A stretch of 14,759 bases of DNA from Acidobacteriaceae bacterium (GCA_030049955.1 JASIJX010000056.1:1-14759), one strand, 5' to 3'. Positions 1-8,253 are shown, counted from the stretch's first letter. The notes: generated by a model not told the origin, from the sequence alone. Translations and numbers: made by a program.

Positions 1-47
1 CCCACTGCGCGACGAGAGCCCCGTTTATAAAGACTTGAGCTTTGTGA

Positions 48-1895
48 TCATTCTCGAACGGCCTGCGCCAATGTCGGGGCCGGATGGTGCGGCTGCCAAG
101 CTGGACCGCCGTCTTCCCACTGGTCATCGGTAAGCTGCTCCACATGGGTGCCGTCGTAATTCATAACAAATATCTCGCCATACGGTTGCGGGCTGCCGGT
201 ATAAAGCGCCTCGTCCTTGAATCCCATCCGAGAGCTCGTAAACAACAACCGCTCTCCGTCGGGAGACCAGGCCAGGTGCGCCTCATTGCCATGCGTGTGC
301 GTCAATTGGGTCACACACTTCCCATCGGGATGAATGGTCATCACTTCAAAGTCCCCGGCAATGTTGCGCACAAAGGCGATCAGATTTCCGCGCGGAGACC
401 ACAAAGGAAAGTTGTCGTACTCGTTGGTCAACACAGTTATGGAGCCGTCGGCAAGATCCATGATGCGCAAGCCTTCGCCATCCGGCCCAGCTGTGCGGTA
501 AACAATGTGCTTTCCGTCTGGAGAAAAGGAAGCGAAACCGTTGTTGTTCCGTCCCGAGGTAATCAGGTGAAATCCGGCGCCGTCGGCATTGAGAATTGCT
601 ACCTGCGCTCCTCCATTGACGCGATCGATGGGCTTTTTGGTTCCTGCGTCAAAGTCAAGAAAAGCAGTGAAGGCGCCTACGCCGACAACGATCTGCTTGC
701 CGTCAGGCGACCATTGCGGGGCCAGAATCAAATCCTTTCGCTGCAGAATCGCGTGCGCCGGCTTGTCACCGTCGATGATCATGAGGCTGGTGATGCCGCC
801 CGGCACGACGTTTGAAACCGCCAGGCGCATTCCTGTTGGGTCGTAGGCTGGCAACTGCGTGGTTGCGTAGAGATCGAAGTTCGGATTACGGCTCCATTGC
901 TTCACCGGTTCGAAGTTCGGCGTAAAAGTGACACGGCTGTAGACAACGTACTTGCCATCCGGAGACCAGGCAGGAGGATTCGGCGCGATGTCCAAACCCG
1001 ACGGACCCACTCTGCCTGCACCGGAAACAATCTCCATCCTGGCTCCGTCGCCGCGCAAATACGCAACCTTTCCTGAGGCAAGAACGAAAGGCGCCAGTTT
1101 GACGCCCGGACCGCTGGTGATGGGAACGATGGAACCGCTGGCGATGTCAATCCTATAGAGTTGATTCTCCGCGCCTTCCCCATAGGGCTTGAGCAGCCTG
1201 TTTCGATAAATCCATGTGTCGTCCGCCGACATGCAATAGGTCACGACGCTTTTGCTGTCTGCCGTCCATCTCGGAGTGCCGCAGAAGTTCCCGTGCTGCG
1301 AAATACGCCTCAGCCCCGAGCCGTCAGGGCGAATGAGATAGATATCGACGAGATGGAGCCGCTCCCAGCGGTTTTTCGCGGAGGGAAGATCGCTGTCGCG
1401 ATCCGAAGAGAAGGCGATCCAACGGCCATCAGGAGACCAGGCCGGCCTGAAATCGCCACCCCGCCCCGTGGTCAGCGCCCGCGCCTTGCGGGTGGCAAGG
1501 TCCAGTATCCACAGATTCGCAAAGCCCATGGCCCGCGTCGATACAAAAGCTATCTGCCGGCCATCGGGAGAGAACGCAGCCTGATCGTCATAGGCAGCAT
1601 CGGCGGTCAGGCGTTCGACATTGCTGCCGTCGGGATGCATGCGGAAGAGATTGGCAGGGCCGGCCCGCTCCGATGTGAAAGCGATCCACTCGCCCCTGGG
1701 AGACCACGCGGGATTGTAGTTGAGCGAGTTTGGAGGCGTGAGTGACCGCTCCGCGGAGCCATCTGCGCGCGCGATAAAAAGAGTGGATTGGGTTGGGGCT
1801 ATCCGGCCGAAGACGACTCGATCGGCCGCGAGGCAAGAAATCGACGAAGTCGCGAATGCAAGGACGCAAAGGAACCGGAAGAGAAGAGGAGACAC
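48..1895 (-). CDS. Secreted PD40/TolB-like beta-propeller protein
   Basis: About 615 residues. After the signal sequence the protein is nearly all repeats of the PD40 (WD40-like, TolB-type) pattern. At least nine blades show W-S-P-D/R-G followed by a hydrophobic strand (for example PAWSPRGEWIAF, AAFSPDGRQIAF, LAWSPDGERLLF), enough for one or two propellers. The N terminus has a hydrophobic core (LLFRFLCVLAFA) ending near SCLAA, a Sec signal peptide for export; a Cys is present but the lipobox is poor. The GTG start was chosen because GGAG lies 8 nt upstream. An in-frame GTG at 1952 has no ribosome binding site and would put 19 odd residues before the signal. TolB itself is shorter and sits beside tolQRA and pal, which are absent here, so a Tol-Pal role is not supported. 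PD40 proteins often bind proteins or glycans, or precede peptidase domains; no peptidase domain is present. The exact function is unknown. Confidence 0.88.
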   Translation of the reverse strand: MSPLLFRFLCVLAFATSSISCLAADRVVFGRIAPTQSTLFIARADGSAERSLTPPNSLNYNPAWSPRGEWIAFTSERAGPANLFRMHPDGSNVERLTADAAYDDQAAFSPDGRQIAFVSTRAMGFANLWILDLATRKARALTTGRGGDFRPAWSPDGRWIAFSSDRDSDLPSAKNRWERLHLVDIYLIRPDGSGLRRISQHGNFCGTPRWTADSKSVVTYCMSADDTWIYRNRLLKPYGEGAENQLYRIDIASGSIVPITSGPGVKLAPFVLASGKVAYLRGDGARMEIVSGAGRVGPSGLDIAPNPPAWSPDGKYVVYSRVTFTPNFEPVKQWSRNPNFDLYATTQLPAYDPTGMRLAVSNVVPGGITSLMIIDGDKPAHAILQRKDLILAPQWSPDGKQIVVGVGAFTAFLDFDAGTKKPIDRVNGGAQVAILNADGAGFHLITSGRNNNGFASFSPDGKHIVYRTAGPDGEGLRIMDLADGSITVLTNEYDNFPLWSPRGNLIAFVRNIAGDFEVMTIHPDGKCVTQLTHTHGNEAHLAWSPDGERLLFTSSRMGFKDEALYTGSPQPYGEIFVMNYDGTHVEQLTDDQWEDGGPAWQPHHPAPTLAQAVRE

Positions 1896-1903
1896 TGTTG
1901 CCA

Positions 1904-1907
1904 CTCC
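1904..1907 (-). promoter_or_regulatory. Ribosome binding site deciding the GTG start of the PD40 gene
   Basis: GGAG on the minus strand, 8 nt before the GTG at 1895. No comparable purine stretch precedes the alternative in-frame GTG at 1952. A weak -10-like TACGAT at 1943-1948 would also place the transcript start downstream of that alternative. Confidence 0.5.
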
Positions 1908-2098
1908 GGGAACTGGATTTTGGTGGGAGGGCAACTCGCTAAATCGTACCACCGGAAAGTGGAGTGAGCGAATGTTTTCCCCGATTATGCTGCTCTCTAT
2001 TGGTTTGAAGTTCTTTGAAAAGCAACGGATTCCGCGAAGTTCTGAATAGCCGGCAGTCTGGAAATCAGGCGCCAGCCGGAATTTGGAATTCTAAACTT

Positions 2099-2136
2099 GG
2101 AGCGACCTGGAGTTTTTGGAGCGGCCTGGAGTTTTA
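2099..2136. repeat. 19-bp tandem duplication spanning the ROK stop codon
   Basis: Two adjacent 19-mers, GGAGCGACCTGGAGTTTTT and GGAGCGGCCTGGAGTTTTA, match at 17 of 19 positions. The last bases of the second copy (2134-2136) are the TAA stop of the ROK gene on the minus strand. The first copy lies just downstream in the gap before the PD40 gene. No intrinsic terminator is seen here. Confidence 0.75.
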
Positions 2137-3396
2137 GATTTGCGTCAGCGCCGGTTCGGCAACGGTTCCCGCCGCCGCGCGCCCTTCCCGTCTTCGCGGC
2201 CGCGCATGACCGCTGTGCCGCTGCAGCACTAAGGCCGCCGCGCCGCGCAGCCGCGCCACTTCGTTCTCCTCTACTGCCAGCAGCTGCGGCGGAGCGCCGG
2301 CCAGCACCAGGCCGGCAAGCTCCTTTTCCACGATCGGCCCCAGCCGCGGCCACGCGGCCACAATTTCGCCCGTCACCAGCACCGTCTGCGGAGAAAGCGC
2401 AGCCGCTACCATGCGCATTCCGCGACCAAAGCACCGCGCCTGCCGCTCGAGAGCTGCAATGGCGTGCGCATCGCCTTCGCCCGCCAGTTGAATCAGCTCG
2501 TGGATCGTAATCCGTCGGCTGTCTCGGCTCAACTCGGCATAGTAGCGCAGCGCCGCCGTGGATGAAGCCAGCGTTTCCCAGCAGCCCAGCCCGCCGCAGG
2601 CGCAGCGCGGCCCATTCGGGTCGAGCGGAATGTGGCCAAACTCGCCCGCCATGCCATGCTGGCCGCTCACCATCTGTCCATTGGCCAGAACGCCTGCGCC
2701 AATTCCCTCGGAGACTGTGATCAGCACCGCATTCCGGACACCGTCCATGCGCCCGAACCACAGTTCCGAAAGCAGACAGGCGTTGGCGGCGTTGTCCATC
2801 TCCACCTTCATTCCCGTGCCCTGCTCGATGGCGCTGCGGATGTCGAACGACGGCCACTTCAGGTTGGGCGCGAAGATCAGTCGTTGCGACTCGGGATCCA
2901 CCCTGCCCGGAAGGCTCACGCCCACGCCCTCGAACGATTTTTGCGGATGCCGCGACTGCATTTTCTTCATGCAGGTCACAATCTGCGCCACGGCCTGCAT
3001 CGGATCCGAGAGCACGGGCAGCGCTTCGCGGGAAAGAAACCTGCCGTTGAGATCGACAACAGCCACTGTGGCCTGGATCGGCCGGATGTCGCAAACAATC
3101 ATCGCCAGGTCGTCGTTCAGGCCCAGCAGCGTGGGACGGCGTCCGCGCGGCCGGCGGGCGATAGCACCCTCGCGGATCCATCCCTCTTCGAGCAGCTCCT
3201 CAATAATGAGCGAGATTGTCGACCGCTGCAGGCTTGAATAGCGGGCCAGGTCGGCGCGGCTGATCGGCTGGCGGGCGCGAATGATCTCCAGCACCACGTC
3301 GCGATTCAGATCGCGCGCGATCTCGCTCGAAGCTACTTGCGCGTAGGCCAGATCGACCCTGCGGATGCCTCGTTCCACTCGCGTGTTCATGGCCAA
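2134..3396 (-). CDS. ROK-family transcriptional regulator (XylR/NagC/Mlc type), kinase-dead
   Basis: 420 residues. Residues about 31-75 form a winged helix-turn-helix (RADLARYSSLQRSTISLIIEEL), followed by the wing RRPRGRRP (81-88) typical of ROK repressors. The ROK fold follows: GEFGH at 251-255 and a zinc site C-A-C-G-G-L-G-C-W-E (Cys265, 267, 272, with His255). The ATP phosphate motif DxGxT is degenerate (DIRPIQAT, from Asp103). Where ROK kinases have N-D-A-N with the catalytic Asp, this protein has D-N-A-A-N (201-205), so Ala replaces the base. By family knowledge such proteins bind DNA and release it when a sugar ligand binds; loss of kinase residues is inferred from the motifs. TTG was chosen because GAGG lies 8 nt upstream; an in-frame ATG two codons later (3390) sits 14 nt from it. 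It lies downstream of the receptor on the same strand, so local sugar control is plausible. The last ~28 residues are an Arg/Ala-rich tail. Confidence 0.93.
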   Translation of the reverse strand: MAMNTRVERGIRRVDLAYAQVASSEIARDLNRDVVLEIIRARQPISRADLARYSSLQRSTISLIIEELLEEGWIREGAIARRPRGRRPTLLGLNDDLAMIVCDIRPIQATVAVVDLNGRFLSREALPVLSDPMQAVAQIVTCMKKMQSRHPQKSFEGVGVSLPGRVDPESQRLIFAPNLKWPSFDIRSAIEQGTGMKVEMDNAANACLLSELWFGRMDGVRNAVLITVSEGIGAGVLANGQMVSGQHGMAGEFGHIPLDPNGPRCACGGLGCWETLASSTAALRYYAELSRDSRRITIHELIQLAGEGDAHAIAALERQARCFGRGMRMVAAALSPQTVLVTGEIVAAWPRLGPIVEKELAGLVLAGAPPQLLAVEENEVARLRGAAALVLQRHSGHARPRRREGRAAAGTVAEPALTQI

Positions 3397-3404
3397 AGCA
3401 AAAA

Positions 3405-3412
3405 CCTCTTCT
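3405..3412 (-). promoter_or_regulatory. Ribosome binding site favouring the TTG start of the ROK gene
   Basis: AGAAGAGG on the minus strand ends 8 nt before TTG at 3396 but 14 nt before the nearby ATG at 3390, so the TTG fits better. The two proteins would differ by only two residues. Confidence 0.5.
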
Positions 3413-3539
3413 CTTGATCGGCATCCCCGAACAGGATCGCAATGCGGGGAGGAAAGCTGATGTAAACTGCCCTCCTCTTCAAATTCTTATGCAGCTCAAT
3501 GAAGCAGCTCGGCGGCTGCGCCCGTTCGACTGGCCCGGA

Positions 3540-3561
3540 ACACGGGGTGTTTCACCCCTGT
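3540..3561 (-). other. Hairpin in the gap between receptor and ROK genes
   Basis: Arms GGGGTG and CACCCC with a TTT loop, extended by ACA/TGT across a one-base bulge. It lies about 105 nt after the receptor stop and about 145 nt before the ROK start. There is no T-run on the minus-strand 3' side, so it is not a classical intrinsic terminator. It could partly block transcription or shape the intercistronic mRNA. Confidence 0.35.
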
Positions 3562-3666
3562 CTTCACATCCCGCGTCGCAGAGGAAGCAGAAAATCTGCG
3601 CCTCACCCTGCCACAGAAGCGCTGCAGCAGGGCGAGGCAGTTGTTGAAGAGTCGTTCTTCGCCAGC

Positions 3667-6600
3667 CTAGAAATTCACCCGGCCAGAGAACTGCAAAGCG
3701 CGCGCACCCTGCGTTTGCGAATACCCCGGTCCGAAGCTGGTGATAAGACCGAACGATCCGTAGTTGCCTGAAGCGACGTTGGCGCTTGTTGGCACCGTGG
3801 TATTTGGGTTGTTGAGGAACGGGTGATTGAAGAGGTTGAATGCCTCCAGAGTGAATCTGATCTCAGATTCCCGGTAAATGTGGACGGAGCGGCCGATTTC
3901 CCCGTTTACCTGCGAGTTGCCGGGCCCTCGGAACTCGTTGCGGCTGGTATTAGGCAGGACAGGCGAAGCGTTAGAGGTGTTGGCAGTCGTGGCTGGGGGC
4001 TCAGCAGGACTTGCAAAGGCAGCCGGATTGAACCAGGCTTTGCCGCCGGAGACCGCGGTGTTGCCGAAGGTGCGGTTGTGACCGCTCAACTGCTGGTACG
4101 GAGAGACCAATTGGGCGTAGGTTGCGCCAAAGCCGGGTGCAACCCCTCCGATGGTGTTGCTGTTGGCGCTTACGGAGAATGGGAATCCGCTGTAGTGGCT
4201 GATCTGGCCATTTAACTGGAAGCCGCCGAGGATCTGGCCAAGAAAGCCGTGGTTTACATATGCCTGGCCGGGACCGAAGGGCAAGCTGTAAATGCCATAG
4301 ATCTGCAGGTTATGCTTTTCGTCATAACCGGCGGTGCCTTTATTGAGGCTGTACATGGTGGGATAGTTGAAGACAGTGCCTTGCGATCCTGAACCGGCTC
4401 CGTTGTCCTCGAAATCGATGGCGTGCGAGTACGTGTAGACCACGCCGAGAGTAGCGTTCCTACCCGCATTGCGCGACAACTGGGATTGCATCGCGTTGTA
4501 GGACGAGGAGAAGATCGGTGCGTTTACGGTGACTCCGCCAGAGTTGTAGCAGTTGCTTAGTCCGTTGCAGAATGTCTGGCTGAAGATGGTGTTCACCTGG
4601 AAGCTGCACGCGCCGGTGAGCCCAGTGGAGGGGTTGTACTGGCCATTGGCCATGCAAGAAGTGGCGGCGCTTGGGAACGGAGCAGAGTTGTAAGGGCTTA
4701 CGCCAGCCTGCTGGCGAACAAAGTGAGTTCCCACATAGCCAACGTTGGCCACGAACTGATGGCCCAGGTCCCGCTGGACGAAGAAGTTCCAGCTCTCGAT
4801 GTAGCCGCGGCGGAAGTTCTGGGGAACGGTGTTCGTAGAGCCGGAGACAGGCAGGGACGCGAACCCGGTTGAGAAGTTTGGAATCACGGAGGCTGGAATG
4901 CCATAGCTCAGGGTCATGGCCGCGTTGTTGTTAGCCGGGTCCTGGGCAATGGTGAAATTGCCGGTTCCGGTGTACGAGGGCGCGAGATCCTCTGGGAACG
5001 AGTCGCGCAGGTAGCGGAAGCTGTCGGGATCGGTGGTGAGGCCGAAGCCGGTGCGCACGACGGTTTTCGGGGTGACGGAGTAGGCAATGCCGAAGCGAGG
5101 GACAATCTGTCCCCATCCGGCGCCAATACCGGCGCTACGGGGAAGGCCATTGATGCCGCCCACCTCAACATTGGCGGTCTGCGGTAATCCGGGAACCAGA
5201 ACAGAGGCGCCGGTGTGGTCACGGTACGGGGCCGGGTAAACCTCATACCGGATGCCGTATGTGAGCGTCAGCTTGGGAGTGACGGTCCATTGATCCTGGG
5301 CATAGAGGCCCATCTCGGTCCAGCGCAGGGAATTCGGGTTGTAGACCTGCGATGGGTGGCCGATAGCCTGGCCGGTTCCGTTGTTGGGAAGACCGAGCAG
5401 GAAGTCGGCAAGGGATGTGTATCCTGTGACGCCGCACGATGCGCCCCCGCAGGTCATTCCACCGGAGAACGTGAAGCCGCCGCGCGGAGCGTTGGGCTGG
5501 CCGCCGCTCGTTGGCTGGAAGTGATTCAGGTCGAAGTGGTAATAGGTCAAGCCGTACTTGGTTGAGTGCTTGCCCTTCACCCAGCTCAGGTTCACATCGC
5601 CGGTGAACTGGTTGTCGCGGAACAGGAATGGATTGGCGCCCTGATTGTTTCCGAGGCCACTGAAGAGGTTGCCGCTGGATCCGAAGTAGAATGCGGGCTG
5701 TCCGACATAGTTGGGGCCAACGCCATTTGTTCCCGGAATATGCAAGACGTCCAGGCCGTAGTCGCCGTCTTTGATGTCGAGAGTGGACTGGGCACCCGTG
5801 ACCTGGCGCGTATAGCCGAAGTCGGCGTCGATGACGAGCCTGGGGTTGAAGACATGGCTCATGCCGAGGCCGACGTTCTGCATGCGGCCGGAGGCTTGGC
5901 CTGGCTGGCCGCCGTCCAGCGTACTGCCGCCGGCGGCGCCGAGTGCCTGTGGGTCAACGTCTGAGTACGGTTGCATGCCGTACTTGCCGAAGATTTGCGT
6001 GCTGTCGCTCGGGATGTAGGTGATTTTTGTGTCGGATGAATTGCGGTTGTAGCCGACGGTTCCGGTGGCGTTGTAGTCGTTTTGCAAGGCGCTTGCGATC
6101 AGGCCCGCGCTCGGCGTGCCTATCTTGGCTGCAATCGGCGCCAGGTCCTGCATCATGATGGCTGCAGCAGGGGCAATTCGACCCGCGGGGATGGTATTTA
6201 CGCTGGACCCGGTTTCGCCGTATTCGCTAGTGAAGCTAGGCCGGCATCCAGGGACTAGATAACCCGCGACGTATTGCAGCGAGGAACAACTGGCCGTGGG
6301 CGTAAAAGAGTTCACCCAGGCCTGCGTGGGCTGCGGATCGTAAATCACGCTCGTACCGGCAGCCTCAGAGAAGTTGCCGCCGATCATGTTGCTGTCGGGA
6401 ATTGTGAATTGCGCCGCGTACAACTGACGGCGCGTGATGCGGTCGAAGTTGGTGAAGAAGAAAAGTTTCTTTTTGCCGGTGAGGATTCTGGGAATATAGA
6501 CCGGTCCGCCGATGTTGAACCCATACTCCTGAAAGACATTTTTCGGAACCGCTCCGGTCGGATCGAGGGAGGTTTCAAGGGAAGCCTGAGTTGCGGTATA

Positions 6601-7464
6601 GCCGCGAGCGTTGAATGCGGCGTCCTGATAGTACTCCCAAGCTCCGCCGTGGAAGTCCCTGGTGCCGCTCTTGGTGGTGACCCTGATGGAAGCGCCGCCG
6701 GCCTGGCCCTGCTCGGCGTTGAAGTCGTTGGTGGTAAAGGTCACGCTCTCGATTGAGTCTGCCGGAGGCACGTATGCGATCAGGTAGGGCAGCCAACCAT
6801 AATAATTGACTGCGCCGTCGATGCGCGTAGTGTTGCCGTTGTAGGAATTGCCATTGACGTTCACCGACATGGCGCGGGCCGGGTTGCCGCCTATCGAGTT
6901 CTTTTCCTGCACGTCGGCAGCGCCCGGAATTACCGTGTAGAGCGACTCGAAATTGCGGCCCTGCGAAGAGGTGATGGGCAGTTGCGCCAGCTCAGTCTGG
7001 CTGATTTCGCTGTCCACCTCCGCGGTTTCGGTTTGCAGCTCCGGCGGAGCTTCACTGACCGTAATCTCAGTGGAGACGCTTGCAGGCTGGAGCGTAATAT
7101 CAACCCGCACCTGGCGGTTAACTTCGGCCTGCACGTTCTGTTGCGTAAAGCCGGCAAAGTTCCCGGCCGCTGCGACTGAAAGCGAATACGTTCCCGGTAG
7201 CACGTCCAGAAAGTCGTAGTTGCCGAGAGAGTTGGCAACAGTGCTGCGCACTTCCCCGGTGCCCTGATTGGTCAGGGTAACTGTTACGTTGGGAACCACG
7301 GCGCCCGTCTTGTCGCTCACTGTACCGGTCACCGAACCGTAGAGAATCTGTGCGTGCAATGCGGGTATGGCACTCAAAGTCAGCAGCGCAATTACCGCTG
7401 CCACGATGCGCAGCGCTCTCCGACCCGCACAGGATGGGAACCGCAAGATGCAGTTTGCCGTCAT
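3667..7464 (-). CDS. TonB-dependent outer-membrane receptor with N-terminal carboxypeptidase-regulatory-like domain
   Basis: 1265 residues. The signal peptide (1-38) has an Arg-rich start, hydrophobic core VAAVIALLTL and cleavage near ALHA|Q. Residues about 42-128 form a carboxypeptidase-regulatory-like beta-sandwich (GTVSDKTGAVVPNVTVTL ... GNYDFLDVLPGTYSLSV). A plug-like region (about 130-250) contains QAGGASIRVTTKSGT. The rest is a very long beta-barrel rich in Tyr, Gly and Asn with long loops, ending in the terminal Phe (GRVNF) recognised by the BAM machinery. The size and domain order match the Oar-like/carboxypeptidase-regulatory receptors abundant in Acidobacteriota, which take up oligosaccharides or other large ligands using TonB energy. 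No TonB box is obvious. ATG at 7464 was chosen because GAGGAGG lies 5 nt upstream; an upstream extension would add 14 residues before the signal. Paired cysteines in the barrel half suggest disulfide-bonded surface loops. The ligand is not readable from sequence; neighbours suggest an amino-sugar glycan. Confidence 0.93.
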   Translation of the reverse strand: MTANCILRFPSCAGRRALRIVAAVIALLTLSAIPALHAQILYGSVTGTVSDKTGAVVPNVTVTLTNQGTGEVRSTVANSLGNYDFLDVLPGTYSLSVAAAGNFAGFTQQNVQAEVNRQVRVDITLQPASVSTEITVSEAPPELQTETAEVDSEISQTELAQLPITSSQGRNFESLYTVIPGAADVQEKNSIGGNPARAMSVNVNGNSYNGNTTRIDGAVNYYGWLPYLIAYVPPADSIESVTFTTNDFNAEQGQAGGASIRVTTKSGTRDFHGGAWEYYQDAAFNARGYTATQASLETSLDPTGAVPKNVFQEYGFNIGGPVYIPRILTGKKKLFFFTNFDRITRRQLYAAQFTIPDSNMIGGNFSEAAGTSVIYDPQPTQAWVNSFTPTASCSSLQYVAGYLVPGCRPSFTSEYGETGSSVNTIPAGRIAPAAAIMMQDLAPIAAKIGTPSAGLIASALQNDYNATGTVGYNRNSSDTKITYIPSDSTQIFGKYGMQPYSDVDPQALGAAGGSTLDGGQPGQASGRMQNVGLGMSHVFNPRLVIDADFGYTRQVTGAQSTLDIKDGDYGLDVLHIPGTNGVGPNYVGQPAFYFGSSGNLFSGLGNNQGANPFLFRDNQFTGDVNLSWVKGKHSTKYGLTYYHFDLNHFQPTSGGQPNAPRGGFTFSGGMTCGGASCGVTGYTSLADFLLGLPNNGTGQAIGHPSQVYNPNSLRWTEMGLYAQDQWTVTPKLTLTYGIRYEVYPAPYRDHTGASVLVPGLPQTANVEVGGINGLPRSAGIGAGWGQIVPRFGIAYSVTPKTVVRTGFGLTTDPDSFRYLRDSFPEDLAPSYTGTGNFTIAQDPANNNAAMTLSYGIPASVIPNFSTGFASLPVSGSTNTVPQNFRRGYIESWNFFVQRDLGHQFVANVGYVGTHFVRQQAGVSPYNSAPFPSAATSCMANGQYNPSTGLTGACSFQVNTIFSQTFCNGLSNCYNSGGVTVNAPIFSSSYNAMQSQLSRNAGRNATLGVVYTYSHAIDFEDNGAGSGSQGTVFNYPTMYSLNKGTAGYDEKHNLQIYGIYSLPFGPGQAYVNHGFLGQILGGFQLNGQISHYSGFPFSVSANSNTIGGVAPGFGATYAQLVSPYQQLSGHNRTFGNTAVSGGKAWFNPAAFASPAEPPATTANTSNASPVLPNTSRNEFRGPGNSQVNGEIGRSVHIYRESEIRFTLEAFNLFNHPFLNNPNTTVPTSANVASGNYGSFGLITSFGPGYSQTQGARALQFSGRVNF

Positions 7465-7469
7465 AACTA

Positions 7470-7476
7470 CCTCCTC
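7470..7476 (-). promoter_or_regulatory. Strong Shine-Dalgarno of the receptor gene
   Basis: GAGGAGG on the minus strand, 5 nt before the ATG at 7464. It fixes this start over the in-frame codon at 7506. Confidence 0.8.
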
Positions 7477-7527
7477 AAAAACCGCTCGAACAGGTGCGGC
7501 GCTCACCTAAGTCGTCGTTTTTTTGGA

Positions 7528-7549
7528 GGCACGGGCGCCGTCCCGTGCC
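7528..7549. repeat. GC-rich inverted repeat (REP-like hairpin) in the receptor leader
   Basis: Perfect 8-bp arms GGCACGGG and CCCGTGCC around a 6-nt loop. It lies about 60 nt before the receptor start codon, inside the predicted 5' leader. On the minus strand it is followed by an A-run rather than a T-run, so it is not an intrinsic terminator for the receptor transcript. It may be a repeated extragenic palindrome or an mRNA-stabilising stem. Confidence 0.6.
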
Positions 7550-7571
7550 CCTTAACGAAACAGGAATCGAA

Positions 7572-7585
7572 CCGTCCGAGGACGG
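7572..7585. other. Small hairpin in the receptor leader
   Basis: Arms CCGTC and GACGG around a CGAG loop, the second of three GC-rich stems in the region transcribed upstream of the receptor. Confidence 0.35.
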
Positions 7586-7621
7586 CGAACCAGAACGCAA
7601 CTGGGAAGCTGAACCCGGGAA

Positions 7622-7637
7622 GGCCCTAAGTCGGGCC
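7622..7637. other. Small hairpin in the receptor leader
   Basis: Arms GGCCC and GGGCC around a 6-nt loop, the third stem of the leader. The 9-mer CCTAAGTCG overlapping its loop recurs at 7506-7514 next to the first stem. Confidence 0.35.
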
Positions 7638-7663
7638 GCCTGCATATCTAAAGACAACAAAAC

Positions 7664-7683
7664 ACGCAGTGATAAATTTGCGT
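7664..7683. promoter_or_regulatory. Candidate operator over the receptor transcription start
   Basis: Inverted repeat ACGCA-N10-TGCGT, centred near the expected +1 of the promoter at 7689-7718. Position and dyad symmetry suit a repressor site, but the arms are only 5 bp and chance is possible. Confidence 0.3.
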
Positions 7684-7688
7684 CTCAA

Positions 7689-7718
7689 ACTATATGTGCC
7701 TCCGAAAAAGAATGTCAA
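7689..7718 (-). promoter_or_regulatory. Sigma-70-type promoter of the receptor gene
   Basis: On the minus strand a perfect -35 TTGACA (7713-7718) and a -10 TATAGT (7689-7694) are separated by 18 nt. Transcription would start near 7682, giving a leader of roughly 218 nt before the receptor ATG. It is the best promoter match in the window. Confidence 0.7.
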
Positions 7719-8253
7719 GAGAAAACGTAGGATAAAACGATTTTTTCCCAACACCTTCGCGGACTTGCGTCGCATGGTATCAAAGTCAATTATGTGAATG
7801 TATTTGGCTCGAATCGCTCAGGAGCGACTTCCTGGACTGTCTTGATCACTGGTTTCTTTCGAGCGTTTCGGCGCCTCTGCTCTTTCGGGCGCAAATTGCC
7901 CGCACCCTCATCTCGTGCGAGGCCGCAAGAGGTTATCTCGAATCCGCGTCGCTAGAGATTGCAAGCTGCCTGGCCACCTTGACGTGCAGCGACGAGGTGA
8001 CACCGGCATCGGGAACGTTTTATGGAGAGTGGCTGCCGGCCCATCGCTACCTGCCGCCCGAGACCGGCGCTGAGAACCCGTCGCTAGTGACTCCTGCGAT
8101 GGCGTGGCAACGCATAAACGGGATGCCAGGCTATGGGTAGCAGCCGGCTCCGGCTCATTTCGTTCGCGTCTCAAACCATTTTTTCTGGACAATGCTGCCC
8201 TGCCACGACCACAGTCCCGGGCTCAAAATCGTTCTATCATCGGCAGGAATCAA
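7719..8253. other. Long gap without a convincing gene; possible start-less gene remnant
   Basis: No credible gene on either strand. The plus strand has a frame open from 7736 to a TAG at 8138-8140 (134 codons) with no ATG, GTG or TTG until far inside. Its translation has protein-like stretches, including GTFYGEWLPAHRYLPPETGA, and the TAG is followed directly by a short stem (AGCCG-GCTC-CGGCT). It could be the decayed 3' end of a lost gene or a chance open frame. The minus-strand frame over 7908-8192 is Arg/Ser/Pro-rich and looks non-coding. Nothing was seen in 8156-8253 except a second copy of the 11-mer GCGTCTCAAAC at 8166-8176, also found over the receptor -10 region. Confidence 0.3.

Noticed and set aside
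48..1895. TolB of the Tol-Pal envelope system
   Set aside because: The repeats are of the TolB type, but the protein is much longer and no tolQ, tolR, tolA or pal gene is nearby.
7528..7549. Intrinsic terminator for a plus-strand transcript
   Set aside because: The stem is strong but the 3' side on either strand lacks a T-run; the T-run lies on the 5' side in plus orientation.
7541..7640. tRNA-like TTCGATTCC on the minus strand of the receptor leader
   Set aside because: The flanking bases do not form a T-arm (GACGG against CCTGT), and no acceptor or anticodon arms can be built around it.
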